Assembly (NCBI RefSeq): GCF_003048595.2
Contig: NZ_CP049270.1
Coordinates: forward strand, 1,674,001 to 1,738,000
Direction of reading: 5' to 3'
Length of the DNA: 64,000 nt
Origin: Campylobacter concisus
GTDB taxonomy: Bacteria; Campylobacterota; Campylobacteria; Campylobacterales; Campylobacteraceae
Shown here: positions 29,451 through 36,799 of the stretch, in pieces
How positions within the stretch are numbered: position 1 is the stretch's first letter
Layout: each line of letters starts with the position of its first letter
The notes under the pieces: generated by a model
What the model was told of the DNA's origin: nothing
Database searches by the model: none
The model's input: the letters and a program-made list of their open reading frames with translations, nothing else
Program-made: the position numbers and the translations under genes

Positions 29451-29766
29451 CTCTTTCAGCCTCCTCTCGTAGTTTTTTAAGTGTTTGTTGGTAAGTAGCC
29501 GTATAACTTAAAACTGCATCGTTGCTCATTTCAGCTTCAACGCATAGCACATAGACAAGCGCTGCGTAGGCAAAAAAGTCTTTTTTACAATGCTCGATAA
29601 GCAGATCAATTATTTCGCCACTATTTTCGCCAAGGGCATTTTTAAACGTGTAGCGATGGAGGTTATATACAGCTTCGATGTCGCTTATTAGTGGGTCAAA
29701 CTCTTGATTTAAATTTATGTGTGCCACGTCGCTTTCGGCACACGCTAAGTCATGGCTTAAACTCAT
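29419..29766 (-). CDS. hypothetical phage protein
   Basis: A 115-residue, mostly helical protein (MSLSHDLACAESDVAHINLN at the N-terminus, with FFAYAALVYVLCVEAEMSND in the middle). It is probably the first full-length gene of the leftward recombination operon. AAGGGG precedes the ATG within a micro-ORF. No family recognised. Confidence 0.6.
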   Translation of the reverse strand: MSLSHDLACAESDVAHINLNQEFDPLISDIEAVYNLHRYTFKNALGENSGEIIDLLIEHCKKDFFAYAALVYVLCVEAEMSNDAVLSYTATYQQTLKKLREEAERDAILHTKEAC

Positions 29767-29768
29767 TT

Positions 29769-29858
29769 TTAACCCCTTTTGATATTTAGATAGGCGATAT
29801 TCTTTATCTCGCCACCATTGCTGAAAAGCACCCTAAAAAACTTGATTAGCTTTTTCAT
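29769..29858 (-). CDS. 29-residue basic micro-protein at the operon head
   Basis: ATG at 29858 with AAGGAG six bases upstream. The peptide MKKLIKFFRVLFSNGGEIKN continues to a basic end (YLNIKRG). Its ribosome site directly follows the 3' arm of a 25-bp leader hairpin, which pairs with the AAAAA just before the AAGGAG. It may be a leader peptide or a membrane-active small protein; no evidence decides. Confidence 0.5.
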   Translation of the reverse strand: MKKLIKFFRVLFSNGGEIKNIAYLNIKRG

Positions 29859-29868
29859 CTCTAGCTCC

Positions 29869-30003
29869 TTTTTCTAATAGAAACCTTGCTCGCCACCGCC
29901 AGCTAGATGTTAGAAATCAATTTATACTTAAAGGAAAATTTGTATATGAAAATATTAGTGGGCTTTCGCCTACTCCAAGCAAGCAAGGCTTTTATTAGAA
30001 AAA
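29869..30003 (-). ncRNA. structured leader RNA closed by a 25-bp stem
   Basis: Arms 29869-29893 and 29979-30003 are inverse complements at 22 of 25 positions. On the minus-strand RNA two of the three differences become G-U pairs, leaving one mismatch; on the plus strand only one does. This favours a minus-strand RNA. An inner hairpin (AGTAGGC-GAAA-GCCCACT, about 29958-29975) lies in the loop. The structure ends directly before the ribosome site of the 29-residue micro-ORF. It may be a riboregulator or an independent small RNA. Confidence 0.45.
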
Positions 30004-30166
30004 GTGGTGTTTTTCGTTTTATTAATAACCCTGTGAAAAACTATCCTAAATCAGGGCTAATACCGAATAGCGACGTTTCGGCTCGCTATATCCGCTTCAG
30101 ATTGAAACGTGATTAACCTGCAACTCGCAGGAGGCTCACTCTGTCAAGCTTTGCTTTGAAGCCTAC

Positions 30167-30237
30167 AAAACGTTTTTTCGTTTTGATGAGTAAAGTGTAT
30201 CATCACAACACTTAAGAGATACTTAAATAAGAGTATA
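30167..30237 (-). promoter_or_regulatory. left-operon promoter and leader hairpin
   Basis: TATACT on the minus strand (30232-30237) would start a transcript near 30225. That RNA passes a hairpin AAAACG-6-CGTTTT (30167-30184) and a second one CCTGC/GCAGG (30117-30130) before the 25-bp leader stem. The gap 29859-30302 holds these signals and the divergent promoter for the next gene. A 69-codon plus-strand frame (29907-30116) is not convincing. Confidence 0.4.
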
Positions 30238-30268
30238 AATAAAACACTTTTAAAAAATATTTTTATGG

Positions 30269-30274
30269 TATAAT
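30269..30274 (+). promoter_or_regulatory. -10 box for the HsdR-N gene
   Basis: TATAAT in the context TGGTATAATTTC, 29 bases before the ATG at 30303; AAAAAGG follows as ribosome site. The gene is a separate rightward unit within the leftward arm, as expected for lysogenically expressed cargo. Confidence 0.6.
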
Positions 30275-30302
30275 TTCATAACCCATTAAAAAGGCATAAA
30301 TT

Positions 30303-31364
30303 ATGGAATTTAAAGACCAAATAAAGGCTATCGCGAGCAAGATAGAGGATGTAAAAGGCAAAATCCATACAGAGGAGGCTACAAAAAATGCCCTCATTAT
30401 GCCATTTATCCAAGCTTTGGGTTATGACGTATTTGACCCGAATGAGGTGGTGCCGGAATTCACGGCAGATTTAGGCATAAAACAAGGTGAAAAAATAGAT
30501 TACGCCATTTTTAAAGACGGAGCGCCGATAATTCTGGTGGAGTGCAAAAAGGCTAACGCTGATCTAAACGTTAATAACGAATCACAGCTCTTTAGATATT
30601 TTCATACGGCATCGGCAAAATTTGCAATACTCACAAACGGTATTATTTACAAATTTTATACCGATCTTGACGAGAAAAACAAAATGGACACTACGCCATT
30701 TTTGAGCTTTAATATCCTAAAAATCAAAGATAATCAAATAACCGAGCTCGCAAAATTCCAAAAAGAAGCTTTTAACTCCGATGAAATTTTTAGTGTCGCA
30801 AACGTCTTAAGATTTTCAACAGAATTTAAGCGCGTGATAAATGCTGAAATGTCGGAGCCAAGCAAAGAATTCATCAAGTTTTTTATCAAAAAAGTATATA
30901 CGGGCGTCGTAACGGATCGTATAATAGACCAGTTTGCAGGGGCGATAAAAAACACAATCGCGCAATACATAACCGACAGCGTAAATGAGCGGCTAGATGC
31001 TGCTAAAATAGACAAAAGCGGAGACAAGCAAGGATTAGAAATAGGCGATGACCTAAAAATGCCTAAAATCATAACGACTGACGAGGAAATAGAAGCGTTC
31101 CATATCGTCCGCGCCATTTTGTGCCAGTCGGTACCGCTAGAGCGCGTAAATTATCGCGATGCGCAATCGTATTTTGCCGTGCTGTTTGACGACAATAATC
31201 GTAAAACTATTTGTAGGCTTTATTTATCTGGTAGCAAAAAATACATCGGCATAGTAGATAAAAAGAAAAATGAGGACAAAATTTTAATCAATAGTATTGA
31301 TGATATTTACAAAAACGGCGAAAAGTTGATTAGCATCGCAAGCTTTTATAACTCTGAGAAATAA
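30303..31364 (+). CDS. stand-alone HsdR N-terminal-type nuclease domain protein
   Basis: A 353-residue protein. Residues 1-160 match the HSDR_N (type I restriction R subunit N-terminal) PD-(D/E)XK fold: EEATKNALIMPFIQALGYDV, the Asp in KIDYAIFKDG and the E-x-K of PIILVECKKA. No helicase motor follows. The C-terminal half (about 170-350) contains YRDAQSYFAVLFDDNNRKTI, a beta-rich domain seen in related stand-alone proteins. There is no hsdM or hsdS nearby. It has its own promoter and orientation, so a lysogen-expressed defence role is plausible but inferred. Confidence 0.75.
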   Translation: MEFKDQIKAIASKIEDVKGKIHTEEATKNALIMPFIQALGYDVFDPNEVVPEFTADLGIKQGEKIDYAIFKDGAPIILVECKKANADLNVNNESQLFRYFHTASAKFAILTNGIIYKFYTDLDEKNKMDTTPFLSFNILKIKDNQITELAKFQKEAFNSDEIFSVANVLRFSTEFKRVINAEMSEPSKEFIKFFIKKVYTGVVTDRIIDQFAGAIKNTIAQYITDSVNERLDAAKIDKSGDKQGLEIGDDLKMPKIITTDEEIEAFHIVRAILCQSVPLERVNYRDAQSYFAVLFDDNNRKTICRLYLSGSKKYIGIVDKKKNEDKILINSIDDIYKNGEKLISIASFYNSEK

Positions 31365-31400
31365 TTTATCTTTTTCTCCACACCCACGGCGGAGTAGGTT

Positions 31401-31844
31401 TTATTGGTCTGATAATTTTGATAAATCTATACTTTTCTTTAGGGTCAATCTAGGCGCCTTTGAATTATTGATCTTTTTAGCTATATCTTTTACAAGAGAT
31501 AATGGGATATTTGCTTTTTTTAAGCTTAGTTTGTCTTTTTTTAAAATTTCATCAATATTTGTTTTAAACGGAGCATTGCAATCAATTAAAGATTCTTTGA
31601 TTAAAAAGTCTAAGATTTTCCCATCTACATAAAGCAAGGATTCTAGTGCTACTTTATCATTTTTATAGACTTTTAATTTCTTATCTATCTGTGATGTTAT
31701 CATAGATAGTATTATAATTTCATTTTTATCTCGAGTAGGCAAAATTATATAATAATGAGGTTTATCAAAGCCACTTTCCTCGAAATATAAAACAAATTTC
31801 AACGGATCGTCTAACGCTTTTATAAGCCTATCTTTATCTATCAA
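31401..31844 (-). CDS. candidate PanT toxin partner of the Panacea gene
   Basis: A 147-residue basic protein encoded directly after a Panacea-domain gene, overlapping it by 11 bases. The N-terminal half looks beta-rich (KFVLYFEESGFDKPHYYIIL, then EIIILSMITSQIDKK), vaguely recalling MazF/PemK-like barrels. The C-terminal half is Lys-rich and helical. Panacea antitoxins pair with many unrelated toxins, so the position is the main argument. The toxin class is a guess. Confidence 0.5.
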   Translation of the reverse strand: MIDKDRLIKALDDPLKFVLYFEESGFDKPHYYIILPTRDKNEIIILSMITSQIDKKLKVYKNDKVALESLLYVDGKILDFLIKESLIDCNAPFKTNIDEILKKDKLSLKKANIPLSLVKDIAKKINNSKAPRLTLKKSIDLSKLSDQ

Positions 31845-32427
31845 ATATAGCTTCTTTATAAAATTCTTGGCTTATTTTTACGCGTTCATCAGGGATTATA
31901 GAATATTCTAATGTCTTATCGTTTGTTTTTTCAAAAAAGTCATCTATTTCCATTTTAAAGCTTGTATCGCTCTCTCTTAGTTTTTTCTCGAATCTATTCC
32001 ACTCTTTATATTTGTGGGTTATATCTATTAACTTGCTTGAGCTATACTGACCGAATTGTTCTATTGAGAAATCTAACGCTTCAATATCCGTGTCACTCAG
32101 CTCATCATAGTCGTCTCTTATTAAGAGTGAGCCATTTGATTTTACAAAATATGGTGGAATTTTGCTTATTATATCTTTGGCGTAGTCCTTTTGCTCAATA
32201 GGGACAGTATCTTTGAAGCTAATAATATCATAAGTTGCACTAGCCACTGGACCACATCTCATAGCACAAAATTGATCATTGGTGATTGATTGGAAATACT
32301 TCCTTAGGCTATACCTTTCTGCAAAAAATAGTAATTTCAAAATCGTGAGCTTATCTAATAAGCTATCGGGAGATGCTCTTTTTACTATATAATCAACAGC
32401 TTGTATCGCAGCTTTGTAATTTAGCAT
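31834..32427 (-). CDS. Panacea (DUF4065/SocA-like) antitoxin
   Basis: A 197-residue protein from the ATG at 32427 (MLNYKAAIQAVDYIVKRASP) with AAAGGAGG upstream; a longer frame to 32484 lacks a ribosome site. The domain is well preserved: LTILKLLFFAERYSLRKYFQ, FCAMRCGPVASATYDI, and the C-terminal DELSDTDIEALDFSIEQFGQ with KYKEWNRF. Panacea proteins (PanA) neutralise diverse toxins in phage-carried systems. The downstream overlapping gene is the expected toxin. Confidence 0.85.
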   Translation of the reverse strand: MLNYKAAIQAVDYIVKRASPDSLLDKLTILKLLFFAERYSLRKYFQSITNDQFCAMRCGPVASATYDIISFKDTVPIEQKDYAKDIISKIPPYFVKSNGSLLIRDDYDELSDTDIEALDFSIEQFGQYSSSKLIDITHKYKEWNRFEKKLRESDTSFKMEIDDFFEKTNDKTLEYSIIPDERVKISQEFYKEAIFDR

Positions 32428-32532
32428 ATTGCCTCCTTTAGCTTTGAGATTTCCATTGTATAAACTAATTATTCTTTTTATCACGTGGAATTTGATTATA
32501 TCAAACTTTTATCAAACTTCGCTTAAAGTAAA

Positions 32533-32709
32533 TTAGGTCTTTTGATTGTAGTCTTGCTTTTTCTCTGGGGCGTCAATGCCGTATAGTCTGACCTTTGTTT
32601 GCTCTTTGCCACTTAACACAGTGATAGTGTCGCCGTCAGATATTTTTATGACTTTGGCAGGGAAAGCAAATAAAAATAAAGGGTAGATGAAAAGTAAAAA
32701 ACGGATCAC
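32533..32709 (-). pseudogene. truncated SNase-like nuclease
   Basis: GTG at 32709 overlaps the TGA of the upstream gene (GTGA) and opens a 58-residue frame. A hydrophobic signal-like start (VIRFLLFIYPLFLFAFPAKV) leads to the staphylococcal nuclease motif ISDGDTITVLSGKEQTKVRL then YGIDAPEKKQ. The Arg, Asp and Glu of the first active-site half are present. The frame stops after QDYNQKT, where about 90 more residues, including the second catalytic Arg, should follow. It is probably a remnant, but a stand-alone fragment cannot be ruled out. Confidence 0.65.
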
Positions 32710-33062
32710 TGCTTTTTGACAAAGTATATTAAAAATCTATATGCGTCGTAAGTTTTAAAAATTGCGATAAGAAACAACAAAAAAGATATAATGCAAATAA
32801 CTATTTTGATGGTATCACTCATAAAATCTAGACGAATAAACCAAAACAAACATATAACAACACCACTAATAAAATTCCAACATATAGAGCTATTATATCG
32901 CTTTATAACGCTATCAATAAGCCCAGTTTCTCGAAACTCTGCTATTCGCCCAGTGCTAATAGTTTGCAATATAGTAATAGCAGCAATAACAAAGGCTAGC
33001 ATGGTAAAGCTTATAGTAAAAAGTTTATCTAAATTAGAATAAATAAAATCTACATCTATCAT
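32706..33062 (-). CDS. three-TM membrane protein of the accessory block
   Basis: A 118-residue protein with three hydrophobic helices (TISFTMLAFVIAAITILQTI, then WNFISGVVICLFWFIRL and IKIVICIISFLLFLIAIF). Its ATG overlaps the preceding frame by 4 bases. Small membrane proteins between repressor and recombination genes often act in superinfection exclusion; here this is only inference from location. Confidence 0.6.
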   Translation of the reverse strand: MIDVDFIYSNLDKLFTISFTMLAFVIAAITILQTISTGRIAEFRETGLIDSVIKRYNSSICWNFISGVVICLFWFIRLDFMSDTIKIVICIISFLLFLIAIFKTYDAYRFLIYFVKKQ

Positions 33063-33484
33063 CTTGATAAATCCATTATTTCTTGTATATGTTTTTCATA
33101 AACGTCTTTTATGACGACAAGCATGTCTTCAGGTGCAACACGCTTTTTATTTTCCCTTACGCTCATAGATACCGTATAAAACTCATCTAGCAAATCAATT
33201 AAAACACCACTTTTTAAATAAGAGTTTGATGTCTTTATTCGCATTCTACTATAATTTTCTTTATTCCCCAACAATTTTTTAAAAACATCGGCGCCAAATA
33301 AACCTCTGCCTTTTTTGGCTGTTATTTTTATCTCGATTCGCCCCAGATCGTCATCGTCTATTTTTAATATTCCTTTATCGTCAAGACCGAGTTCTTGTAG
33401 GATTTTTATCGATGGGTTAGCTAGTGCGATGTCGTATGCTTTTATGATGTCGGAATTTGCTGCGGTGTCAAAATCCCCGCCTCT
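33059..33484 (-). pseudogene. frame without a good start, downstream of the P63C fragment
   Basis: An open frame of 141 codons running from a TAG at 33485-33487. The reading looks coding: NSDIIKAYDIALANPSIKIL, then KIDDDDLGRIEIKITAKKGR and the C-terminal VIKDVYEKHIQEIMDLSR. There is no ATG until about 33244, and only TTG at 33274 is in a plausible position. It overlaps the P63C fragment in the -1 frame. It is either a 5'-deleted gene or the product of a fusion deletion. Family unrecognised. Confidence 0.5.
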
Positions 33485-33807
33485 CTAGCCCTTAAATACA
33501 GATCAGCCACGAGCGGCAAAATTTCGGCATTAAACCCCTCTTTCTTATTGTCGTCTTTATCCAAGTATGGCACTCGCTTGATCATGGCTCGCAAGTCCGA
33601 TGAAATCAGGCCTTGCAGGTTTTTAGCATCCATAAAAGCGGGGGTCTGATCTTGCCTTGAATTCCCTCTAGGCTCACGCCCTAAAGCCCTAAAAACGGCG
33701 TTATGACCGATAACTCTCGCCCCATCCTCTAAAACGGCGACATCAAGTTCTGTATCGCCGATTTTTAATATGCCGTCAGCTAAAGACTTTAAAATCTTGC
33801 TTATTAT
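33442..33807 (-). pseudogene. P63C-domain protein fragment
   Basis: An open frame of 121 codons with the P63C N-terminal pattern: KSLADGILKIGDTELDVAVL, EDGARVIGHNAVFRALGR, PAFMDAKNLQGLISSDLR and AEILPLVADLYLRAREAGIL. P63C proteins are phage-borne and of unknown function. The usual continuation after the GILTPQQ-type motif (the DEATGYQ region) is missing; the frame ends IPTS-stop. At the expected start, after an AGGAT site, the codons read ATA ATA AGC with no ATG. Both ends look damaged. Confidence 0.6.
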
Positions 33808-33882
33808 TTTTTATCCTTTCTAAAACCTCTTTGAATTTATGGAGTAACTACCGACTACGCGTCTACAAAAACAACTAATATT

Positions 33883-34830
33883 TTATTTAAGAACATCTAA
33901 AATATAAGCATTCTTTATTTTTTGCGTTTTGCCGTCTTTAATAAGTTTTATTTTTAAATTAACTGGCTCTTGTTTTTCGGCTTTTTGTATAAGTGTTATT
34001 CTTTTTTCTACAGAGAGAATATCGGAGTTTAAATTTACATTGCCAAGCTCTTTTACTCTAAAAGGTCTTTCACTTGTAAAAAATTGAGATTGTATATGAA
34101 ATAAATCATCTATTTCTTCTTCTAAATCTGGCACTTCTGTTTGTGACAATACGACCCTAAATTTGTCCTTGTCTGCTGAAGTTATAGGGGCATTTATTTG
34201 ATCGTCTAGTTCAGGGGCTATTATGGCCTTTTCTTGGTCTTGTAAAACTTCTGCAATCCTTTTTTTAACATGATTAGCTGGCTCTTGCAAACTACGATCA
34301 GCAGACAAATCTTTTACCATTTTTGATACAGTTTCTAGTCGTTTTTGTTCCGCTTCATCTCTTGCTTGCTGAGCTTGCTTTTGGATACTTTCTGCTTGGA
34401 GATCCGTATATTTATGGAAGCTGCTATTAGCAAACCAGCCACCAATGGCAATTATAAAAACTACCATTACTTGCCATCCATTCATACGCTTTAGCCCCTC
34501 TTTCAAAATATCTTTTATGTCAGTTGAAATTTCTAAACAACCCTTTTCAAGTTTGAATTTTAACATTCTTTGGCTTTGTGGAATTTGAATATTAAATTTT
34601 TGTTCCAGCCCTGCAATAAAATTCTCATATTGGACTTGATACTCCAATACTACTCTTGCAACACCTGCATCTATATAAGTCAAATCGAAGTCGTTAAAAC
34701 GACCACCATCGAGTTTAATTTTATACTCTATATCGCCTATTTTAGAGATTTTTATGTCGCTTTGTGTTTGCAACATAAAATCCTTTGCTCGCAACAAATC
34801 GGCAACTGAATTTATTTCAATATCTCTCAT
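33883..34830 (-). CDS. single-TM coiled-coil protein of the accessory block
   Basis: A 315-residue protein. Residues 1-115 are soluble (DLTYIDAGVARVVLEYQVQY), one transmembrane helix lies near 120-140 (WQVMVVFIIAIGGWFA), and a charged coiled coil (145-195, with EAEQKRLETVSKMVKDLSAD) leads to a C-terminal soluble domain. It sits between the repressor gene and the decayed P63C gene. I recognise no family. A lysogenic conversion or exclusion role is possible. Confidence 0.55.
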   Translation of the reverse strand: MRDIEINSVADLLRAKDFMLQTQSDIKISKIGDIEYKIKLDGGRFNDFDLTYIDAGVARVVLEYQVQYENFIAGLEQKFNIQIPQSQRMLKFKLEKGCLEISTDIKDILKEGLKRMNGWQVMVVFIIAIGGWFANSSFHKYTDLQAESIQKQAQQARDEAEQKRLETVSKMVKDLSADRSLQEPANHVKKRIAEVLQDQEKAIIAPELDDQINAPITSADKDKFRVVLSQTEVPDLEEEIDDLFHIQSQFFTSERPFRVKELGNVNLNSDILSVEKRITLIQKAEKQEPVNLKIKLIKDGKTQKIKNAYILDVLK

Positions 34831-34863
34831 TTTTTACCTCTTTTTTTCATTTTGAAAATCTCC

Positions 34864-35586
34864 TTACTTTATCCCATAATCCTCAAACGTTAGCCCTTTA
34901 TACACTTCGCAATGGACTTTACCGCAGACTTTACCAAGTATTTCCCATTCATAGCCCTCTTTGTGTGGGTACATTTCGCCATATTTTGTATTTATACTAA
35001 TTAACTTTATCCCGTTATGTGGCAAAAACTCAACCCTTTTTATATAAACACTCTCTCCCATTCTGACGATATAAACACCAGCAATACGTACAAATTTATC
35101 CCTACCTGCTACCATATCAGCAATAGCCCAGTCACCCTCGTAAAAATCAGGCTCCATGCTATCGCCCACCACTTCAAAAATACGCAAATTTTTAGTGTCA
35201 AGCCCTTTTAAAAAAGCCTTATCAACTGCGATCTTTCTCTCGTCTTTTTGAAGCATAGCGAGATCATAAATCCCCTCGCTACCGGCACCGACGCGCATTT
35301 CTGATTTTGATAAAAATACAATATTGTCGAGTGGTAAGTCTTTAAGCGTGTCCGACCCGCCGATTATTAATTCGTCAAGGCTTGTATCAAAAAGCTCGGC
35401 AAGGGCTCTTAAAGTTTTAATTTCAGGGTTATTTCTCGTCTTTTCGTCTTTTCTAAACCAATTTTTTACCCCGTCCAAAGTATAGTTTATCCCTTGATCG
35501 GCAAGAAAAAAAACTATATCGTTTTGATTTATCCCTTTTTCTCGCATAATCTCTTTTGCGCGCTTAAAATCAAACATCTTGGCCAT
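34864..35586 (-). CDS. CI/LexA-type phage repressor (S24 peptidase)
   Basis: A 240-residue repressor from the ATG at 35586 (MAKMFDFKRAKEIMREKGIN) with AAGGAGG upstream. The HTH is within residues 5-70 (QNDIVFFLADQGINYTLDGV). The S24 domain has a probable self-cleavage Ala-Gly at 101-102, catalytic Ser143 in VGDSMEP and Lys183 in YIKRVEF. It should hold the prophage silent and cleave itself on RecA activation, so induction by DNA damage is expected. Operators lie in the 123-base gap to the divergent early gene. Confidence 0.92.
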   Translation of the reverse strand: MAKMFDFKRAKEIMREKGINQNDIVFFLADQGINYTLDGVKNWFRKDEKTRNNPEIKTLRALAELFDTSLDELIIGGSDTLKDLPLDNIVFLSKSEMRVGAGSEGIYDLAMLQKDERKIAVDKAFLKGLDTKNLRIFEVVGDSMEPDFYEGDWAIADMVAGRDKFVRIAGVYIVRMGESVYIKRVEFLPHNGIKLISINTKYGEMYPHKEGYEWEILGKVCGKVHCEVYKGLTFEDYGIK

Positions 35587-35652
35587 TTTTTGCCTCCTTA
35601 GATAGGTGTTTTTATTGAGCACTATTATACCAAATTTTAAAATTTAATTAAT

Positions 35653-35705
35653 GTTTTTATACTACACTAATTAAACTGCTCTTAAGGGTTTTAATACTAC
35701 ACTTA
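35653..35705. promoter_or_regulatory. repressor/Cro operator region with direct repeats
   Basis: Two direct repeats, TATACTACACTAA (35658-35670) and AATACTACACTTA (35693-35705), are spaced 35 bases apart and overlap possible -10 boxes of the rightward promoter. They are the best operator candidates between CI and the first right-arm gene. Confidence 0.5.
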
Positions 35706-35709
35706 CACC

Positions 35710-35928
35710 ATGAATTACAAAACACTAAAAAAAATTTTGTTGCAATATCTAAAGATCGATAGAGTAAAGCGGTTATTAGCAAAAGGCAACAAAGGCAAAC
35801 ACAAACCATCGGGCACGTTAATGATAGTTTTGGAAAAGAAACACGATGTCCCCGCCGTCGCTTGGGAAGACATCCGCCTTTGGCTATCCGAGCAAGAAGC
35901 CAAACAACTCAAAAAGGCTAAAAAATGA
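35710..35928 (+). CDS. Cro-position small basic protein
   Basis: A 72-residue basic protein (MNYKTLKKILLQYLKIDRVK, later DVPAVAWEDIRLWLSEQEAK). It is the first gene rightward from the repressor, the location of Cro. The sequence is compatible with a compact HTH but no strong motif is visible. Its stop overlaps the next ATG (ATGA). Control of the switch is inferred from position. Confidence 0.6.
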   Translation: MNYKTLKKILLQYLKIDRVKRLLAKGNKGKHKPSGTLMIVLEKKHDVPAVAWEDIRLWLSEQEAKQLKKAKK

Positions 35929-36050
35929 TCGCTGAATTTTTATATGTCGTTTTTGCCGTAGCGTGTATTTACGGCATCGGCTGGATTTGCGGCATTACGC
36001 TCCTATTATTTTGCCGTTTTTTAGCGTTCTTTGCCGAAAAACTAGACTAA
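35925..36050 (+). CDS. 41-residue small membrane protein
   Basis: The ATG overlaps the previous stop. The peptide (MIAEFLYVVFAVACIYGIGW onward to FFAEKLD) consists of one or two hydrophobic helices. The ATGA junction supports translation. Function unknown. Confidence 0.6.
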   Translation: MIAEFLYVVFAVACIYGIGWICGITLLLFCRFLAFFAEKLD

Positions 36051-36359
36051 GGTAGAATGAATGAGACATCTATCGTTTGATTTGTTACAAATTCCCTTCT
36101 TAACGAAGGGGCAGTCTATGCGCGTTATTTTATCGTTTTTAAAAGCGACGGGCACGATCATGTTTTTATCGTCGAATTCGCTATCTCCTCTTAGTAGGCA
36201 TAGATATTCTTTTTCATATCTAAAAGTTTCTTTAATGAGATACTTTTTCATATTCCAGCCTGAAACAAAGCCGAGAATAAAAATAAATAAAGCTATCGCA
36301 AACGACGTAAAACCGCCATTAGCTAAGGCTTTTAAAAAAGCGTCGAATATTTCGACCAT
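36042..36359 (-). CDS. leftward membrane-anchored protein within the right operon
   Basis: A 105-residue protein running against its neighbours. It has one N-terminal helix (FTSFAIALFIFILGFVSGW), a charged stretch, and a C-terminal Cys-containing tail (DCPFVKKGICNKSNDRC). AAAGGA precedes the ATG. It overlaps the preceding plus-strand gene by 9 bases. Opposite orientation in an early lytic operon suggests expression in the lysogen. No family recognised. Confidence 0.5.
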   Translation of the reverse strand: MVEIFDAFLKALANGGFTSFAIALFIFILGFVSGWNMKKYLIKETFRYEKEYLCLLRGDSEFDDKNMIVPVAFKNDKITRIDCPFVKKGICNKSNDRCLIHSTLV

Positions 36360-36401
36360 AAAAATCCTTTTTGCTAATTATATCCAAAAAGAGTGCAAAA
36401 A

Positions 36402-36716
36402 ATGATCGCCGAGACAAGCATAAACGGCTACATAGCTAGCATAGATCAGCACGAGATACAAAAAACGCAGATAATGAAAGCGCTTTTAAAATACCCAAAC
36501 GGCGCGTCAAGACATATGTTGTCAGTAGCAACGGGGCTACCTACTGCTACCGTGAGCGCTAGAGTTAACACCCTTGTGTATTTAGGGCGTATAAAAGAGC
36601 GGGGCAAAGATAAATGCCCTATCACCGGCGTAACCGTGAAATGGTGCTATTTTAATGAAGCTCACCTTATAAACAAGGAGCTTATAAAATGCATAAAGGC
36701 GGCGAGCAATGCCTGA
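36402..36716 (+). CDS. winged-helix-type phage regulator
   Basis: A 104-residue protein from the ATG at 36402; an in-frame GTG at 36393 is less likely. Residues 25-75 form a winged helix-turn-helix (ASRHMLSVATGLPTATVSAR, VNTLVYLGRIKERGKD). It probably binds DNA as an early regulator. The next micro-ORF overlaps its 3' end. Confidence 0.6.
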   Translation: MIAETSINGYIASIDQHEIQKTQIMKALLKYPNGASRHMLSVATGLPTATVSARVNTLVYLGRIKERGKDKCPITGVTVKWCYFNEAHLINKELIKCIKAASNA

Positions 36717-36795
36717 CATTGAGTTTATGATCGCGTCTTTTGCGATCGGCGTTATTTTGTTTGAGCTGATAAATTACTTCAACTTTAGGATATGA
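36709..36795 (+). CDS. 28-residue single-TM micro-protein
   Basis: ATG at 36709 overlaps the preceding stop region, with AAGGCGG upstream. The peptide MPDIEFMIASFAIGVILFEL then INYFNFRI is a single membrane helix. It resembles the other small membrane proteins of this phage in kind, not in sequence. Confidence 0.5.
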   Translation: MPDIEFMIASFAIGVILFELINYFNFRI

Positions 36796-36799
36796 AAAT

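Noticed and set aside
29907-30116. A 69-codon plus-strand ORF
   Set aside because: It crosses the leader hairpin arms, has a poor ribosome site, and its composition is not protein-like. The structured-RNA reading is better supported.
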